A DNA stretch of 64,000 nt from Cephalotrichum gorgonifer (Eukaryota > Ascomycota > Sordariomycetes > Microascales > Microascaceae), in the NCBI GenBank assembly GCA_900312665.1, contig ONZQ02000010.1, positions 558,001 to 622,000 of the forward strand, read 5' to 3'. The first letter of the stretch is position 1, and each line of letters opens with the position of its first letter. This document shows positions 1 to 12,519 of the stretch, piece by piece. Position numbers and translations under genes: made by a program. The notes below the pieces were generated by a model. It did no database searches. It had not been told where the DNA came from and was given only the letters and a program-made list of their open reading frames with translations.

Positions 1-384
1 GCGGGTCTATGAGCACCCCCGATAGAACTTGTTTCTTGACATCTCGATACACTGTCTGAAGTCAAACTTCCGGAAGAGTTTACCGGTAAACTCTCATAGG
101 GATTCCATCTACAAGTCGTTGATTTTCGTTTAGCTCGGGCGCCCTTAGTCATAGTTCAGTTGCAACCCACTAGATATAGATATGCCAGCTTAACTCGAAT
201 AGGACTACTTATTGCCTCGCTCGAAAGCCTCCCTCGTATGCCTCACGGCATGCCGTACCGCATGTGCGGCTTGTAGAGGGAGGTATTGTTCCGTTACTAT
301 CCTCACGTACATCGGCCCACCCTAGTAACATATCCTGCTAGTCCCGCTTAGCCACTTCGCCAGAAAGCCAAAGCTTATTTGCTC
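1..384. other. Left edge, 384 bp without a gene
   Basis: I see no coding or RNA feature. It should include the 3' flank of the ADP-ribosylglycohydrolase gene. Confidence 0.4.
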
Positions 385-1398
385 TCACCCTGTTCCCTCC
401 TCCTCGCTGAGAAATGCGGCAATGGCCCTAAACTCCTCCCCGAACTGGAGTACTTCCTTCCACCTTATTGGAATTGACTCCACTCCGTCTCTGGTCCCAA
501 GGAGGCCCCCGGCGATGGCAGCATTCGTGTCAGTATCGCGCCCAATGCCAACAACGTCCACCAGAACATCCTCGAGTCTCCTCTGGTCTAGCAGGGCTGC
601 AATTGCAACGGTAAGAGAATCAAGCACGTATCCACTGCACCCACCCGGCAGACTCCTAGGCGGGCCGCGTTGCGCCATATCCGATATCTTCAGCTCCTTC
701 CCAAGTTGCACCGACTTGTAAACCTCGCCGCCGCCGCGCTTCTCTAATCTCACGGCCACGGCCTCCCCGGCCTCGATAGCGTCGTCTACAGAGTTGCCCC
801 GGATCAGAGCGGCGACGATGGAGTTATACACGGCGCAGGCAACCACGCACCTGAAATCGTTGTGCGTGATCTTGCTAATGGCCATACTCTCCTGGACGAG
901 CAGTTCCGGGTCGGATTGGAACAGCCCCGTCGGGAGACACCGCATCAGACTCCCGTTCCCCGCGCTTCCTTGACCGGCGCCTGAGCGCTCGGGATCTCTA
1001 GTGCGCCGATACTTGTCCAGGCCCTGCATGGTGGCGTTCCCGACGTCTTTCGGCAGCTCACCCGGGGCCCGACCCGGCCAGTTGCCGTCGAACCAGGCAA
1101 GGGAATTCTCCGCCGCCGCCTTCACGACGTCGAAGTCGGCGCTGCCCGATTCGCGACGGCTCTTGTAGGCAATGAGGACGGCACGGGTTAGGTCCGTGTC
1201 GTCGGTCGCATGGCCGGCGGGCCAGTTGAAGGGCCCGCCGCCGACGATGTCGCGGAGGCCGCTGGGGTAGCGGGAGGCGATTTGGGCGTGAGTTTTGAAT
1301 TCCACCGTTGCGCCGAGGGAGTCACCCGCGTGGAGAGCAAGGAGGGCGCCGATGATCCTCGATTGGCGGGTTGGGCCTGGTGCGGGATTTTGTGCCAT
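385..1398 (-). CDS. ADP-ribosylglycohydrolase family protein (DraG/ARH-like)
   Basis: This single-exon gene encodes 337 residues and probably removes ADP-ribose from modified proteins or small molecules using two divalent metal ions. Family hallmarks are visible: GALLALHAGDSLGA near residues 17-30, the metal-binding TDDTD at 65-69, GNGSLMR at about 148-154, an ITHND segment near 177-181, and the C-terminal metal motif GRDTDTNAAIAGG at about 286-298. The reading frame is open 13 codons further upstream, but I chose the ATG at 1398 because the product then starts just before the family's first helix. There is no signal peptide, so a cytosolic or nuclear protein is expected. The motifs needed for metal binding look intact. 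The substrate cannot be read from the sequence. It lies next to, and on the same strand as, the GH115 gene, with no evidence of a functional link. Confidence 0.88.
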   Translation of the reverse strand: MAQNPAPGPTRQSRIIGALLALHAGDSLGATVEFKTHAQIASRYPSGLRDIVGGGPFNWPAGHATDDTDLTRAVLIAYKSRRESGSADFDVVKAAAENSLAWFDGNWPGRAPGELPKDVGNATMQGLDKYRRTRDPERSGAGQGSAGNGSLMRCLPTGLFQSDPELLVQESMAISKITHNDFRCVVACAVYNSIVAALIRGNSVDDAIEAGEAVAVRLEKRGGGEVYKSVQLGKELKISDMAQRGPPRSLPGGCSGYVLDSLTVAIAALLDQRRLEDVLVDVVGIGRDTDTNAAIAGGLLGTRDGVESIPIRWKEVLQFGEEFRAIAAFLSEEEGTG

Positions 1399-1984
1399 GT
1401 TGAACAGGCCAGATAAGATATAAGGTGGGATACACAATATGAAGTATATGGGGGTCTTCTTTTTTGCTGCTTAATGCGGGCGTAGGAGTAGAGATAGTGC
1501 GGAGATGGGTTCTCGGAACTGACATCGCTCATGGGGCCAAAGTAAGGCGGGTGGGTTATGTGCATGCACAGCCCCCTCAGCTCGCCCATGTTGCTGCCTG
1601 CTGTGACTATTTGCTGCCTTTTCTCAGCCCTAAGAAATTCCAGTCCCACCTTGTATCCCGATAGCTAGGTACAACTCATATTACCACAACACATAGTTCC
1701 TATTCTATGGAGTAGGAGACATATATATGCGACTCCATGACATGGCTGAGATCGATAAGACTTGAAGATTATGTGAACACGGAAAAAAAAAATCCTTTTG
1801 CAAGACACGGAATGTATGGCCTCAACGAGACGGAAAATTATGTTGTTCGTTCTTAGGCTATCAATTAAGGGAAAATCTAGTACAGGCAAATTTCAGTGTC
1901 AGGCCAAGCACACCGCCTAGAAGGTCCGGAACTTACAAGCGCGGTTGTTGTAGTCGAGGACTTGACCACGCACGCCACCATACC
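1399..1984. other. Intergenic, about 590 bp
   Basis: This gap separates the ADP-ribosylglycohydrolase start from the GH115 stop and should hold the promoter of the former and the terminator of the latter. I found only short open frames and an A-run near 1784-1793, with no convincing gene. Confidence 0.5.
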
Positions 1985-4900
1985 TTAGATTTTCCTACTC
2001 TCCGGAGGTCCAAGTGCTGTAGCCTGATATCCTCCCATGTCCAGAACGACCTTCTGCAGGACAGCGCCCGGCTCAAGCAGCCAAATCAACAGCACATGCG
2101 CACCAACCTCAACCTCACCGTTGAGCTGAATCGTAGACGTCCAACCGTTCTCTACAACCGCCTTCCGCCAGGCCGAACCTTCCTTATATGGTGGCTCAAC
2201 GGACACCGGTTCAACCGTTTTCGCTTCGCCCCCGTCCAGCGAGTAGGCAAACTTGATCAAGCGAGTAGGATCATGGTTGTGCGATGCGCCAAGCATAACG
2301 ATAAGCCTTGCCGTAGTGGACGATGTGGTGGTGTAGATGGAGTATTCCAGAGCGGGGCCTGTCTCGGGGTCTTGGGTGTCCACGGCGACAGGCCATGGCT
2401 TTACCCCCGAGAGAGTTCGGCCGTAGTGGGGGATTTCAATGTACGAAACCCCATTCTTGTCCTCTGCGCTGGTGTAGTGGCTGGCCTCGATGGAAACGAC
2501 CCCGTTAGACTCGACGTGCCCACTGAAGTCATCGGGAATTGAGAACTTGTTAACCGGAAGCGTCAAGATTGTGTTCGAGCCCTCGTCACCCGTCACGCCT
2601 ATCTCGACCTCAGAGACGCCGTCGGGCGCGTCGTCCCAATTGACCGTGATGACGATACGGGAGTCCGACTCTTTTCCTGGGGCGGACATGGAGCCTTCCT
2701 CGCTCGAGAATGTCAAGTAGGAAGCGTTGGAGGAAACCGTGTACGAAAAAGATCCGTCTTTCCGGGCGAAGACGTCAAAGTAGCGAGAGATCTGTGGTGG
2801 CATATACGGGTCCACCGGAAGCAGTGTGAGGGACTGATTCTCGGGGTATGGCTCTGTACTCCCCTGGATACTGATCCCCATGAGCCCGGGGAGCCCGCTA
2901 TCTTTCTTGCTGCTAAGACTGGGCATGATGTTCTTGTTGTCGGGCGGGTCGTTCCACGATGTATAGCCGATGTGAACTTGGTTGACGAAGTGGTTCCATT
3001 TACCACCGTTGAGGTTGTGGTACCTCTTGGCAATCTCAGCATCCTCGGCAAATAATGCACGAGCTTGCTCGGCGGCGTAGTTGGCGCTGATTCGACCTTG
3101 CTCCGCGTATAGCTTGTTGAACGCGGTCTTGGTATACAGGTCGACCACTACCTTTCCTGCCAATACCGGATGGAGAACCAGCTGGAAGTACGCCGTCTGG
3201 GTGGCCTCGTCCAGCTCGTCGTAAACGCTTTGAGCCTTCTCTAGTAGCTCCTCCCACTGAGCCAAATTCCGCTCCGCCTCGTCGTAATGGACGGTACTAA
3301 AGGCGAAGGGCAACTCGCTGAGTAGTTCGTACTTCCGCCGTCCTAGTAGAATGCCGTACTGGTTGAGGACATCGGCTGTAGCGTCGGCCACGGCCTCGCC
3401 GAAATCCCGGGCCACCCAGCGTTTCAGCCATTCGGTTGTAGCATCTGGCGTGTCGTGTTTCCCCATGTCATATGCCATGTCCATGAAGTGGGTGAGAGGA
3501 ATTTCCTATACAAGTATTAGCTTGCAGCTATGATTTGTGTAGAGAGAGAGTATATTTACCAGAGGCTTCAGATCGCCGACGTTGGCTATCCAGATTTGCC
3601 TCGCATTCTTGTTATACGCGAGATGTAGCTGCTCCCAGGTCTTCGGTAGCTGAATCGTATTGATCCACTTGTAGCTGCGAGGAGATCCGACATAATCGAA
3701 GTGGTAGTATCTTGGTTTCGTTGGTTTCGTTAGTTACTAGAAATTTTAGAGGACCCTCGATTGGTATCTTACACGCCTGCACCGGCGACACGATCGGCCT
3801 CGCTGGCAGTGGGAACTCGTATCAAGTTTCCGGAGTTGTCGTCGGTCCAAAGGAGTGTGACCGTGTCCGGGACTTCCATGCCTTCGCTGTAATAGCCACT
3901 CACTTCCTGCTCGGGGTCAGCCTTTCTCGAAGCTCGCCGGAGAATGTACTAAGATAACTCACCTTATAAAGTACCCATGTTTGCGGGATATTCAAGATGT
4001 CGGTCGCATTCAAGCCTTTCATCAACAAAGACTGCTGGACTCGAATAACCTCCTCAAGGTCTGGTGCTGTCAAGGTCGGCGATGCGGCATCACCCTTCCC
4101 CCTCATCCCCATCGTCCACATTGTGTCCCAGTCCTTGGCGCGCTCAATCCCCTGTCGGAAGAAGGTCTCAATGTTGTTCTGATTCGTGTTCCAATCCCAG
4201 TCTCCCTGAAGGTAGGTGTTTTGCTCCGTCTCAGACCTGGCCATCGGCTCGTGGTGGCTCGTCCCCATGATGACACCGTAGTCGTGGGCAATTTGCCCGT
4301 TCTTCGGATCGTCAACGTAGAACATCTTGCCCCACATTGCCGGCCAGACATAGTTCCCCTTGAGGCGGAGGCATAGCTCAAACACGAGGCGGTAGAAATC
4401 CCCATTGAGCTTAGAGCCGAAATTTTCGTTGACCCAGCTCGAGAGTGCGGGTGCCTCGTCGTTGATGAAGAAGCCGCGGTACTTAACAGACGGGGAGTCC
4501 TGGTGTTTGCCGGTCGGGGAGACCCAGATGTCTGTCTTGGTCTTGACTGGCACATCAGCCCACCAGTACCAAGGGGATACGCCAATCTGCTCCGATATGT
4601 CGTAGAGACCGTAGATTGTGCCGCGACGGTCGCTTCCGGCGATGACGAGTGCCCAGGTGAGGTTGTCGGCCGGATTCTGGACCACTTGTGATGTATAGGA
4701 TTCCCATTTCCCTTCCACATCCGATACGTCTAGAAACCCGTCCGAAACGAGCTTGTCGACCAAGTTAGAATGGCCAATGGTACCGGCGATGATCGCAGGC
4801 GCTTCATTGCTGCCGAAAATGGTGTCGTCATCTGCAACTGTCAGGGTCCCATTGACACCGATCACCCGGCCAAAATCCCAGGCAACGTCTTGCGCTGCTC

Positions 4901-5060
4901 TTTCGACTCCAACAAGATCATTCTGAGAAACCTTGATGTCAGGGGAAGTGGCCGTATCTGCTAGTTTGAAATCGCTTTCTCCTGAGGTGAATAGTAGATG
5001 TTGTGCGTTAGTGGTAGCTAGACAGGCTAGCATACCAGGGAGGACGAAATAGGGCTTCAT
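1985..5060 (-). CDS. Secreted GH115 xylan alpha-1,2-glucuronidase
   Basis: The product (967 residues) should remove (4-O-methyl-)glucuronic acid side chains from xylan outside the cell. Four exons were placed by splice signals: 5060-3963, 3906-3773, 3710-3560 and 3505-1985. The introns are 56, 62 and 54 bp and the joined frame stays open throughout. A signal peptide (residues 1 to about 19, ending near TTNAQ) is followed by the usual GH115 layout: a small N-terminal alpha/beta domain, then the catalytic barrel with FFINDEAP (about 197-204), NYVWPAMW (about 236-243) and GTSHHEPM (about 266-273). The VTLLWTDDN segment (exon 2) and the FDYVG and KTWEQ segments (exon 3) follow. The large last exon carries the helical and beta-rich C-terminal domains. 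The length is typical of the family and I see no carbohydrate-binding module. No lesion was found. A secreted hemicellulase fits a plant-biomass-degrading or plant-associated fungus. Confidence 0.95.
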
Positions 5061-5150
5061 GATCCTTTTCCCAAGCATTGGGATTCAGCGGCTAGGGTGT
5101 CACGACGTATACCTGGCAGAAAGGCGGACAGCAATTCCCGACTAGGGGTC

Positions 5151-5157
5151 TATATAT
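5151..5157 (-). promoter_or_regulatory. TATA-like box of the GH115 gene
   Basis: On the minus strand a TATATA sequence lies about 90 bp upstream of the GH115 start codon, a plausible core-promoter distance. It is a sequence match only. Confidence 0.35.
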
Positions 5158-5798
5158 TCCAGACCAACCTCCCCGGGTCCCACCTAGATTCCGGCTGATC
5201 GTGCCATCTTGAGGCACAAGACCAGGAAGGACGCGCGAGGATTCCCCCGATATACTTTTCCGTCTTGGCAGATATCGGAACCTCTTCAAATAGCGGGGTA
5301 GAGTGTTGTAATCCGCATTGATTTGTTCTTTGTCTGGTGACGAGGGCAGGGGCAGAGCAGCGCAACAGTAGTGTCATTGTGGAAAGCTTTAGCCAAATGA
5401 TGCATTGGAGCAAGGGGCTAATAGTATTGCAACGCTGAACGTCTTCCAATACGATCCGCCGATCGTAGTATAACGCTCAGGTTCCCGCAATATTTCCACC
5501 AATGGGCATTAGACGCTTGTAGGCAATATGCAGGGTAATATAGAACATAGGATGCGAAGATGTGCCAGTATGTGAAGATTGTAATCTAGAGAGAGCATCT
5601 GAGCATCTAACCTGAAGTTGGGCGAAGTTAGCCGAAGTTCCACCAAACTCTAAATTTATTAAATTCGAGGGACCAGTGCACTTAAATTGGTCTAGTATCA
5701 TACCTGGGATAAGTCGTCCTAAGGCCGGTCATATCGTCCACCATAATATGCAGCTCGCCTTCCAGGGCCTCCCATTTGGAATCTAGGGGATGTCGACT

Positions 5799-6400
5799 TC
5801 AACTTCTTATAGAATTGTCTATGCACGGTGATACCTCGACCTGTCCGTCGCACTCTCCATTCTCTAGCGGACCAATAGAGTTCCGATGCATAGGTGCGGG
5901 GACCGATGCAGCCCCGCGAGTTTGGAAGAAGCCATCGAGCTTGATCTTCATCCGCTCTCCAAACTTGTTATTCCCAGCCTGCATTGTACCTCGTATCATC
6001 CCCTGAAATCCACCTCTCATCTGTCGTCGCTTTTCCAGATCGCGCCGGTGATGGCGACCGAGATTCCGAGCCGGGTTCCAGCCTCACCTGCGGCTCTCAA
6101 TGGTAACGCCCCAGGTATTCGCCGTCTGTTGTACCCACGCATCGAGGCGGCCCCCTTTCGGAACACCCCCTCCTGAGAGTCAGGCGATGTGTCAATCTCC
6201 CACTGCTGTATGGCGAGGCCCTCCGGACAGAACTGGATCATGCCGCCATCTTTGAGCTATTCCTCGCTGAAAAAACCCTCCATGCAGTCGTTGGCAAGCC
6301 AGGCGTCCAGTCCCAGGACAGAGATGGGGACGGACATGCCCATCCTCCTGATCTTGTGCCCGTCATTCCAATTTTCGCAGTCATCTCCCCCCTTCGTCGA
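5799..6400 (-). pseudogene. Unrecognised degraded coding-like stretch
   Basis: On the minus strand a frame running from about 6400 to 6017 reads like a real protein (segments such as SVPISVLGLDAWLAND and QFCPEGLAIQQWEID) but carries an in-frame TAG near 6257-6259. A second open stretch in another frame (6020-5799, containing NNKFGERMKIKLDGFF) follows directly. I do not recognise the family. Two adjacent protein-like frames separated by a stop and a frame change suggest a decayed gene or one with introns I could not place. It may also be chance. Confidence 0.22.
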
Positions 6401-7444
6401 ACTTTTTCTTCACCTAATTCTATTTATCTGGCTGCTTCCCCACCTTCTCGTCCCGCAGTTACTCAGGATTCACCGCTTCCAGTTGGATTCTGTGAGGTAT
6501 TTTGTGAAGTAGCTCTAACAATACATTTTTCGAACTCGGGAGGAAAATGCCGTCTGCGTCGCCTCACACTCAATAATACTGTAGTGTTTTAGGAGGTCTA
6601 TTTACAATATGCTTTTCCAAAGCGACGATGATGTACACCCGCGTTTATACGGACAACGTCGCTCGCTAAGCACCGCCCATATCTCTGATAGACAGCTCTC
6701 GCTCGCACGAGTATCGCTTGGCCAGTCTGTTGAGTGGGGTAAGCTCCAATTTTCCGGGCGCCTTAGCCGCCGGCCCCCACACCCGTCCATGAAGCCCAGT
6801 AACCTCCTCATGCAATTAAACCATCCTGGCACAACCTACCATCGGCGTCTCTACAACCAATGATCCGTGGCAGCATAGGAACTTGAAGCTCCGGAGATCT
6901 GTTGTAGCCAAATGCCACCGTTGGTGGGCTTTTGCATGTGAGAACCGCTGTGTGGTGCAATGGTGCTACCATCAGCGGTTCAGGAGACCCTGAGGTGCAT
7001 GGTAGGCGCCAATATGAGGTCCCACTTTCGCACCTGACACGTTTGCTCAAAGGGGAACCATTGCGGAATCGACTTGAAAGGCGCAAATTTAGCATCTCCA
7101 AGGCTTTCAACCAACACAAGGGAGCCTTGACTGTGTCATTACCTGCAGCCCCTGCTGCAGGCCAAGAACCGGTCAAGTTTCAGAATAGGTTGCGACATAG
7201 AACAGGCGGGGGAGGGACGTGCTCAGGACCTGTCCATGCATACTCTAGCCGCGCACCGATGGCGTTCGGTAATTATGTACCACTGATATCTCGAGTTGAT
7301 GGAGGAATGTGGGTACCTTGTTGGGCCCAACCTTCGTTGCCCACTTGTAGCTGATACATAAGTCCGCCCCGCCATCCGGCCAGCCACACCTTGTAAGTTA
7401 CATTCACCTAACATCCTCCGTGGCATCAGATCGAATTAGCACGA
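6401..7444. other. Intergenic, about 1 kb
   Basis: Only short overlapping open frames are present, none with recognisable domains or consistent splice sites. I see no RNA gene or repeat. Confidence 0.4.
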
Positions 7445-9344
7445 TGTCATGGACACGGATAGACGACTGCGAGGCACCTAGGGTAATCAACCCGTACACC
7501 CGCGGCGCCGACACCCGGAGCTCCAGCTGCCCCATGAATTTTACACTGCCGTCGTTTCTGGCGACTTGGAGGGACTGAAGCGCACCATCACGCCCGAACT
7601 CGACCTGGAAACTTTATTTGGTGACGGCTGGGATGACATGACAGCCCTGCATCTATCCGTATGCCATCTAAATATCTTTGGGTTTCTCCTCGCCCTCGGC
7701 GCAAACCCTTTTGCGCTGTCCTGGGCGGGCCACGAGCAGCCGCTCCACCCACTCCGCTGCACAATGGGAGTAGCCTGAGACGATCCAGCTCCTCCTCGAC
7801 TTGGGAGCCGACGTGAACTCCACGTTTGCGAAATACGCAACTCTTAGCCCGAGGGCTAGCACCGCCTTATGGGTCGCAGTGTACGACAAGCGAAGGTTTA
7901 GAAACTTTTTCAGCAGCGATTTCAAGGACCAGGTGGGTACTATCGATATACTAGCTAGCCATGGGGCCGAGTTCCCTCCGAGCACGGAGGTATACGATTC
8001 ATGGAGCGAGGCAAACCTGGAGCCTTCGGACTTCTGCCCTCCCATTGCCCAGAACGAAGATACCTTGGTAGGTTCCCTATTTCGACCCCAAGGGAACAAA
8101 ATCAACAAGTACACTTCTGACTACTCGACTAGTTTCCGAAAGCACTATCCTCGGGGTCTAAAGTCCTTTGGACCTCCTACCTCAAGAAGAGGCGAGGTCT
8201 GTCGCTGTCTGAGCCTATGGGCCCCGGGACCAATCACGTCCCGCTTAACCTTGTGCGTATGCTTGAAGATTTCGGGCGCCGCGACGGCAGGTATAGCGCG
8301 TTGAGGGCTGCCGGATGGGAATTCGATGACAAAATGAGTCAGGACTGGAGGCAGGAACGCGTCGAAATGGCTCGAATACCGCTCAACTCCCGTGAGAAGC
8401 ATAACTCACAGGATAAGGACTTAATTGGTACACTATGTTTCTTCTCTACCAGTGGAAACCTTCAGCTCATGGAGTTGATGCTCGACAGAGGAGCCGACCC
8501 TAGCGCGGGGGGACACAACGGCAATGTTGCCACTCTAGCCGCTTGCGGGAGCTGTTGCATCCCGTTTTCTACTATCAAAGCCATCACAGAGCTTTTGCTG
8601 AAGTATGGGGGAACACTTGATAGCCGCATTCAAGAGAGTAAGAATCCGCCATCCCTACCTATCTACCTTGGAATGGCTCTTCATTTACATGACTCAGGAC
8701 CTCACCACAGGAACCAACCATTCCTCCTCCTGGCGTACGTCCCAGGAAACACCTGCTGTTAGTTGCCCCCACACCCGGTGCTTGGGTTTATCTAGACTCT
8801 AATGGGGAGGATAGTACACGAATGGACCAATCGAAGGGATTTGGAGACTCTCCAGTACCTTCTCGATGCCGGAGCGGATCTCAACGCCACGAACGACCGA
8901 GGGGAGACGATCATAATGAGATTCGCGATCAAGATGGGCGACGTGATAAAGGATAAATACCGCCCACCGCAGAACAACTACGCTTCCTTCAAGACGCTTA
9001 TCCAAGCCGGCGCCAATATCGACGCGAGAGACAACCTCGGGGGGACCCTGCTCCACCATTTCGCCTCCTCGTTTGATAGGCTGTGCCAGGGCGCTCTTAT
9101 CAAGATGTGGGACATTAAAGAGAGCCCTTTTGTTGTTTCCGCTCGGGAGGATGCAGTGCTGTGCTTGAAGCTCCTTGTGAGTCTGGGTGCGGCTCCAGGG
9201 GTTGAAGATGCGGAGGGAAAGCGGCTGATTGATCGATTCTGCTCGTATCCTTCTAAGAGTAAGACTCTTCTTGGAGGAGATCTGGCGAGCTTCTTTGGTT
9301 TTGGCGACGACGACGAAAATGGAGGTGGTTCAAAGGAGGCATGA
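7445..9344 (+). pseudogene. Ankyrin-repeat protein gene, disrupted
   Basis: Ankyrin-like units recur across three frames: DMTALHLSVCHLNIFGFLLALGANP (in two overlapping parts, about 7635-7712), LLLDLGADVN (about 7789-7818), LMLDRGADPS (about 8474-8503), LQYLLDAGADLNATNDRGET (about 8846-8905) and FKTLIQAGANIDARDNLGGT (about 8988-9047). The first section (open from 7482) ends at TGA 7776-7778. The repeat continues immediately in the next frame (ETIQLLLDLG from 7777), which needs a one-base slip near 7771-7776. A genuine-looking intron, 8068-8132 (GTAGGT...CTAG), joins the second section to the third. The third section ends at TAG 8760-8762, and another in-frame TAG lies at 8793-8795 before the repeats resume in the same frame at 8796. 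The N-terminal start is also unclear: an ATG at 7445 is out of frame with the repeats. The gene probably encoded an intracellular scaffold and is now broken. A missed second intron near 8.74-8.80 kb could remove one of the lesions, but not the 7.77 kb frameshift. Confidence 0.7.
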
Positions 9345-10352
9345 TCCCCTAATAGGCAAAAGCGAGTGTCTGCGCAAAGTTTGAGGGTAGGCATCACTTT
9401 TCTCTCATGTCCATAACCTTTCCGGTTCCGATAAGCCACGGCTCCATTTCCTCCTGTATTTTTCTTCGCTTGCGTGCTTTATGTAATTCTCGCGGCAGGA
9501 TGGACTTCTACCGTAAATCCAATGCCCGCCATCAATTGCCGATTTTCTGGTACTGGACAAGTCCTCATAGAGCTTCCTGTGTGCAAACAAAGACGAGCGT
9601 AATTTCGTTCCGTCTTACCTAGTAGCAATAACGTTTTTTTTTCTCTCCCACTCTGCCCGCTTTGAAATTAGAGGATTCGAAATACCACTCCTTTCTAATG
9701 TTCGCGCGCCTTTCTTCGTGGTCGAGGCTGAGAATCAATATCGGGCGCCCAAATCCTCCAAGCCGAATCCTCCTTTTATGCCAAGTTTGGTAAGCACTAA
9801 AAATCCCATAGATGCAGGGATGCGGTTCCTCCATCCTTCCGGGTAACCATTAGGTGGTTGCTCGACAGAGGACACAGGGAGCCAGGCTGGGGTGTATTAT
9901 TAACGCCAATCTGTTTGTGGGAGCCTGCGCCACCTGCTTACTTGTGAAGCCATGCCTGCATTTCTCACCGGTTGGGGGTGATGCAAGGGGTGGTAGTACC
10001 AACACACAGCCGCGCTGGGCAAGGTATACTTGCTTGGCAGCCTGGCCCTTCCCATAATGCTACTCCGCCACGCTCTGAAACCCCCCGCGCGGCCCATTTA
10101 GAGCCAACATGCATTACCCCCTGTTTACATGGCGAGCCAACATGCATATTTCATCGCCCCCTGCTCTCAGACCCAAACGTGAAACTAAAATAGATGCGGG
10201 ACAGCATACAAATATGTCAGACTCCGCTGCGTGTAAAATACACTCAAGCCTCCGACTTGATTTCGTAGTCCAGACATCCAAAACCTTTAAATCGTTGGTG
10301 TCGCGACCTGTAACTATATCAGCCTTGCGCTAGTCATCTTGTACCTGATGCC
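9345..10352. other. Intergenic, about 1 kb
   Basis: Only short open frames occur between the ankyrin relic and the surface-protein gene. A short near-duplicate lies at about 10107-10148, where the words GCCAACATGCAT each occur twice. No gene was recognised. Confidence 0.4.
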
Positions 10353-12519
10353 ATGTTATCCCACATCTTCGCCTATATCCTACTTTGGGCTTCGGCCCTT
10401 GCCGCGACCCTCCTTCCTTCCCCGCCACTGAACCCTACCGTTCTTCGAACGCGCAACGCGCCGGGAAGTTCGAATGCAGACACGTTCCGTGCCATTGGAC
10501 GTGCTCTGTCTCTTGTCGAGAGGGACGTCGCACTAGAGAACAGTACGTCGTTAGATAAAAGTTGGGACGAGGCCGTATTGTTCAGCTATTCGCGGTACGG
10601 AAACTCCATCCTCCTTCTCCTCCCTGATATTCCTTTCACGGACCCAGAGACGACACCCAGACGCCCACAACGTATAAGTCTAACACGGATGAGATTCATC
10701 CGATCAGTGACTCACAGCTTCCGGGGAACGTATCCGTCACCAACTCAGTAGAGGTCATCTGCACCACATGCTACGTTAAAGGGAAAGCCACTGTAAAGTT
10801 CACGGTCGACGGCGATTTCGATGCCAGCGAGGCGTTCGCCAACTTCACTACAGATGTCGCGGAAGAGATCACCTCACTTGGCCAGCAGGTCGTTGACTAC
10901 GTCGACGACTATTTTGACGGCGTCGTCACATCCTTGGGTGACGGTATCGATGCCGAGGACTTTGACTTCCCGCCGATTGACTTCGATTTTGATGTCGACA
11001 TCCCCGAAATCCCCGAATGCAAGCTAGAATTCCGGTTTGACGACCTGGAGCTCTATATGCTCATCGACACGGTACTCTCTTCCAGCGCGACGTACACTCT
11101 GAATCTGTATACCTCAAACACTCCAATCGGTCTCTCGAGTAAAGATGACGTACGAATCGGAGTCACGTATTCCATCGACTTGATTCTCAGTGTCGACGGT
11201 GAAATCGACATAAGCACGGGCTTCCACCTTAAGCTGGACGATGGCACAGCTATCAACATCGCCATGTTCTCCAAAGACGTCTCAAGTATAACACTGTGAG
11301 TTGCCATTCTCCTTCCTCCCTTTCAACTTTTCTTTCGGTTATTGACATTTCATCTCTTCTACCTAGGAATGGTGGCCAATTCGAGTTCCTGCCGGTAACC
11401 CTGGAAAGCGCCGGGGTCGTATTCAAGGCTGTCCTGCGCATAGGTCTGCAGGCCGGGATCAAAGTCTCAACTCCCGACATAAGTGTGCTAGGCATCGACG
11501 TAGTGGAAGCCAGCGCAGGCGTCGAAGTTGGCGTGTACGCCAACGTAGCCGAGTTCATCACCAACGTGACAGTTTCTGCGGGCGATGACGACGAGGAGTG
11601 CGGGTTACGGATAGCAGAGTCCTATCAGCTGGCTCTAGGGGCCAATGCGGGCGCGTCGGTCGCTCTCGGCGAACATACCTGGGGGCCAGTCCCCGCCACC
11701 GAGATTCCGGTCTTCTACACCACTCTGGCGGAGGCATGTGCCATAAAGAAAAGCCCAGCCACGGGGATTCCACCGGCTCCTACAAGCACCGCGGATCTTG
11801 AGAGACGAGCCGACGACGAGGAGGGCTTGACGACCACAACACTTACTACTAAGGTGGTGTATGTCGGGGTAGCCTGCATGTCGACAGGTCTTGTAAACTG
11901 CCCCGTCTCACTACAGTCGACCACGAAATCTACGGCTACGAAGACTCTCGTCACAGCAGTCCCGTCAGGGTCCAGCGCGGCGTTCCCCGAAACAATACAA
12001 ACCACAGTTTCCAAGACAGTCGCTTTCGGAAACGGGGCCCAGAAGATACTCGCGTCGTCGGGCAGCCCAGTCTCCTATGTCCCGCCACCTACCACATCCG
12101 CGCCAGCTCCCACATCGTCAGGCTCTGGTGGTGGTGGTGCTGACGAGTTTTTTAATAGTGAGACTGGCGGAGTGTCAAACCGCGTCATCATCGGCGTGAG
12201 TATTGGCCTAGGCGTTCCAGTATTGATTGGCGCGATCGCCGGACTTGTGTACGTTGTCTTCCTCTCCCCATCTTTCAAATATTCTCCTTCTGCCTCCTTC
12301 CCGTCCTACTTGCAGAGGGGGATATGCTACCGCCTCTGGCATTGTCTAAGAAACAAATGAGCTAACTTTGACGAAATGAATAGGTTCTTCATGAGACGAA
12401 GGAAATACGCGCCGGTTAAGACGGAAGAAGTGGTACTCTCAGGCTCGGACCCGTCGGGATCCGAGCTCAACGATGCTGTGTTTAATAAGCCTGTTCCTAA
12501 ACCGACCGGGACCCGTTGA
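10353..12519 (+). CDS. Type I single-pass surface protein, DUF7223-like ectodomain
   Basis: Four exons (10353-10594, 10648-11295, 11367-12248, 12384-12519) encode 635 residues. An N-terminal signal peptide (residues 1 to about 18) precedes a large ectodomain beginning with EVICTTCYVKG and a very acidic FDFDVDIPEIPEC stretch, followed by a long beta-rich region. A Ser/Thr/Pro-rich stalk and a Gly-rich hinge lead into one membrane helix (VIIGVSIGLGVPVLIGAIAG) followed by RRRKYAP, so the short C-terminus should be cytosolic. The domain order resembles fungal proteins that I recall being grouped as DUF7223, but that label is from memory and unconfirmed. The function is unknown; a cell-wall or surface role is inferred from the architecture alone. 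Introns are 53, 71 and 135 bp, the last cutting off the membrane helix just before the basic anchor. No lesion was seen. Confidence 0.82.
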
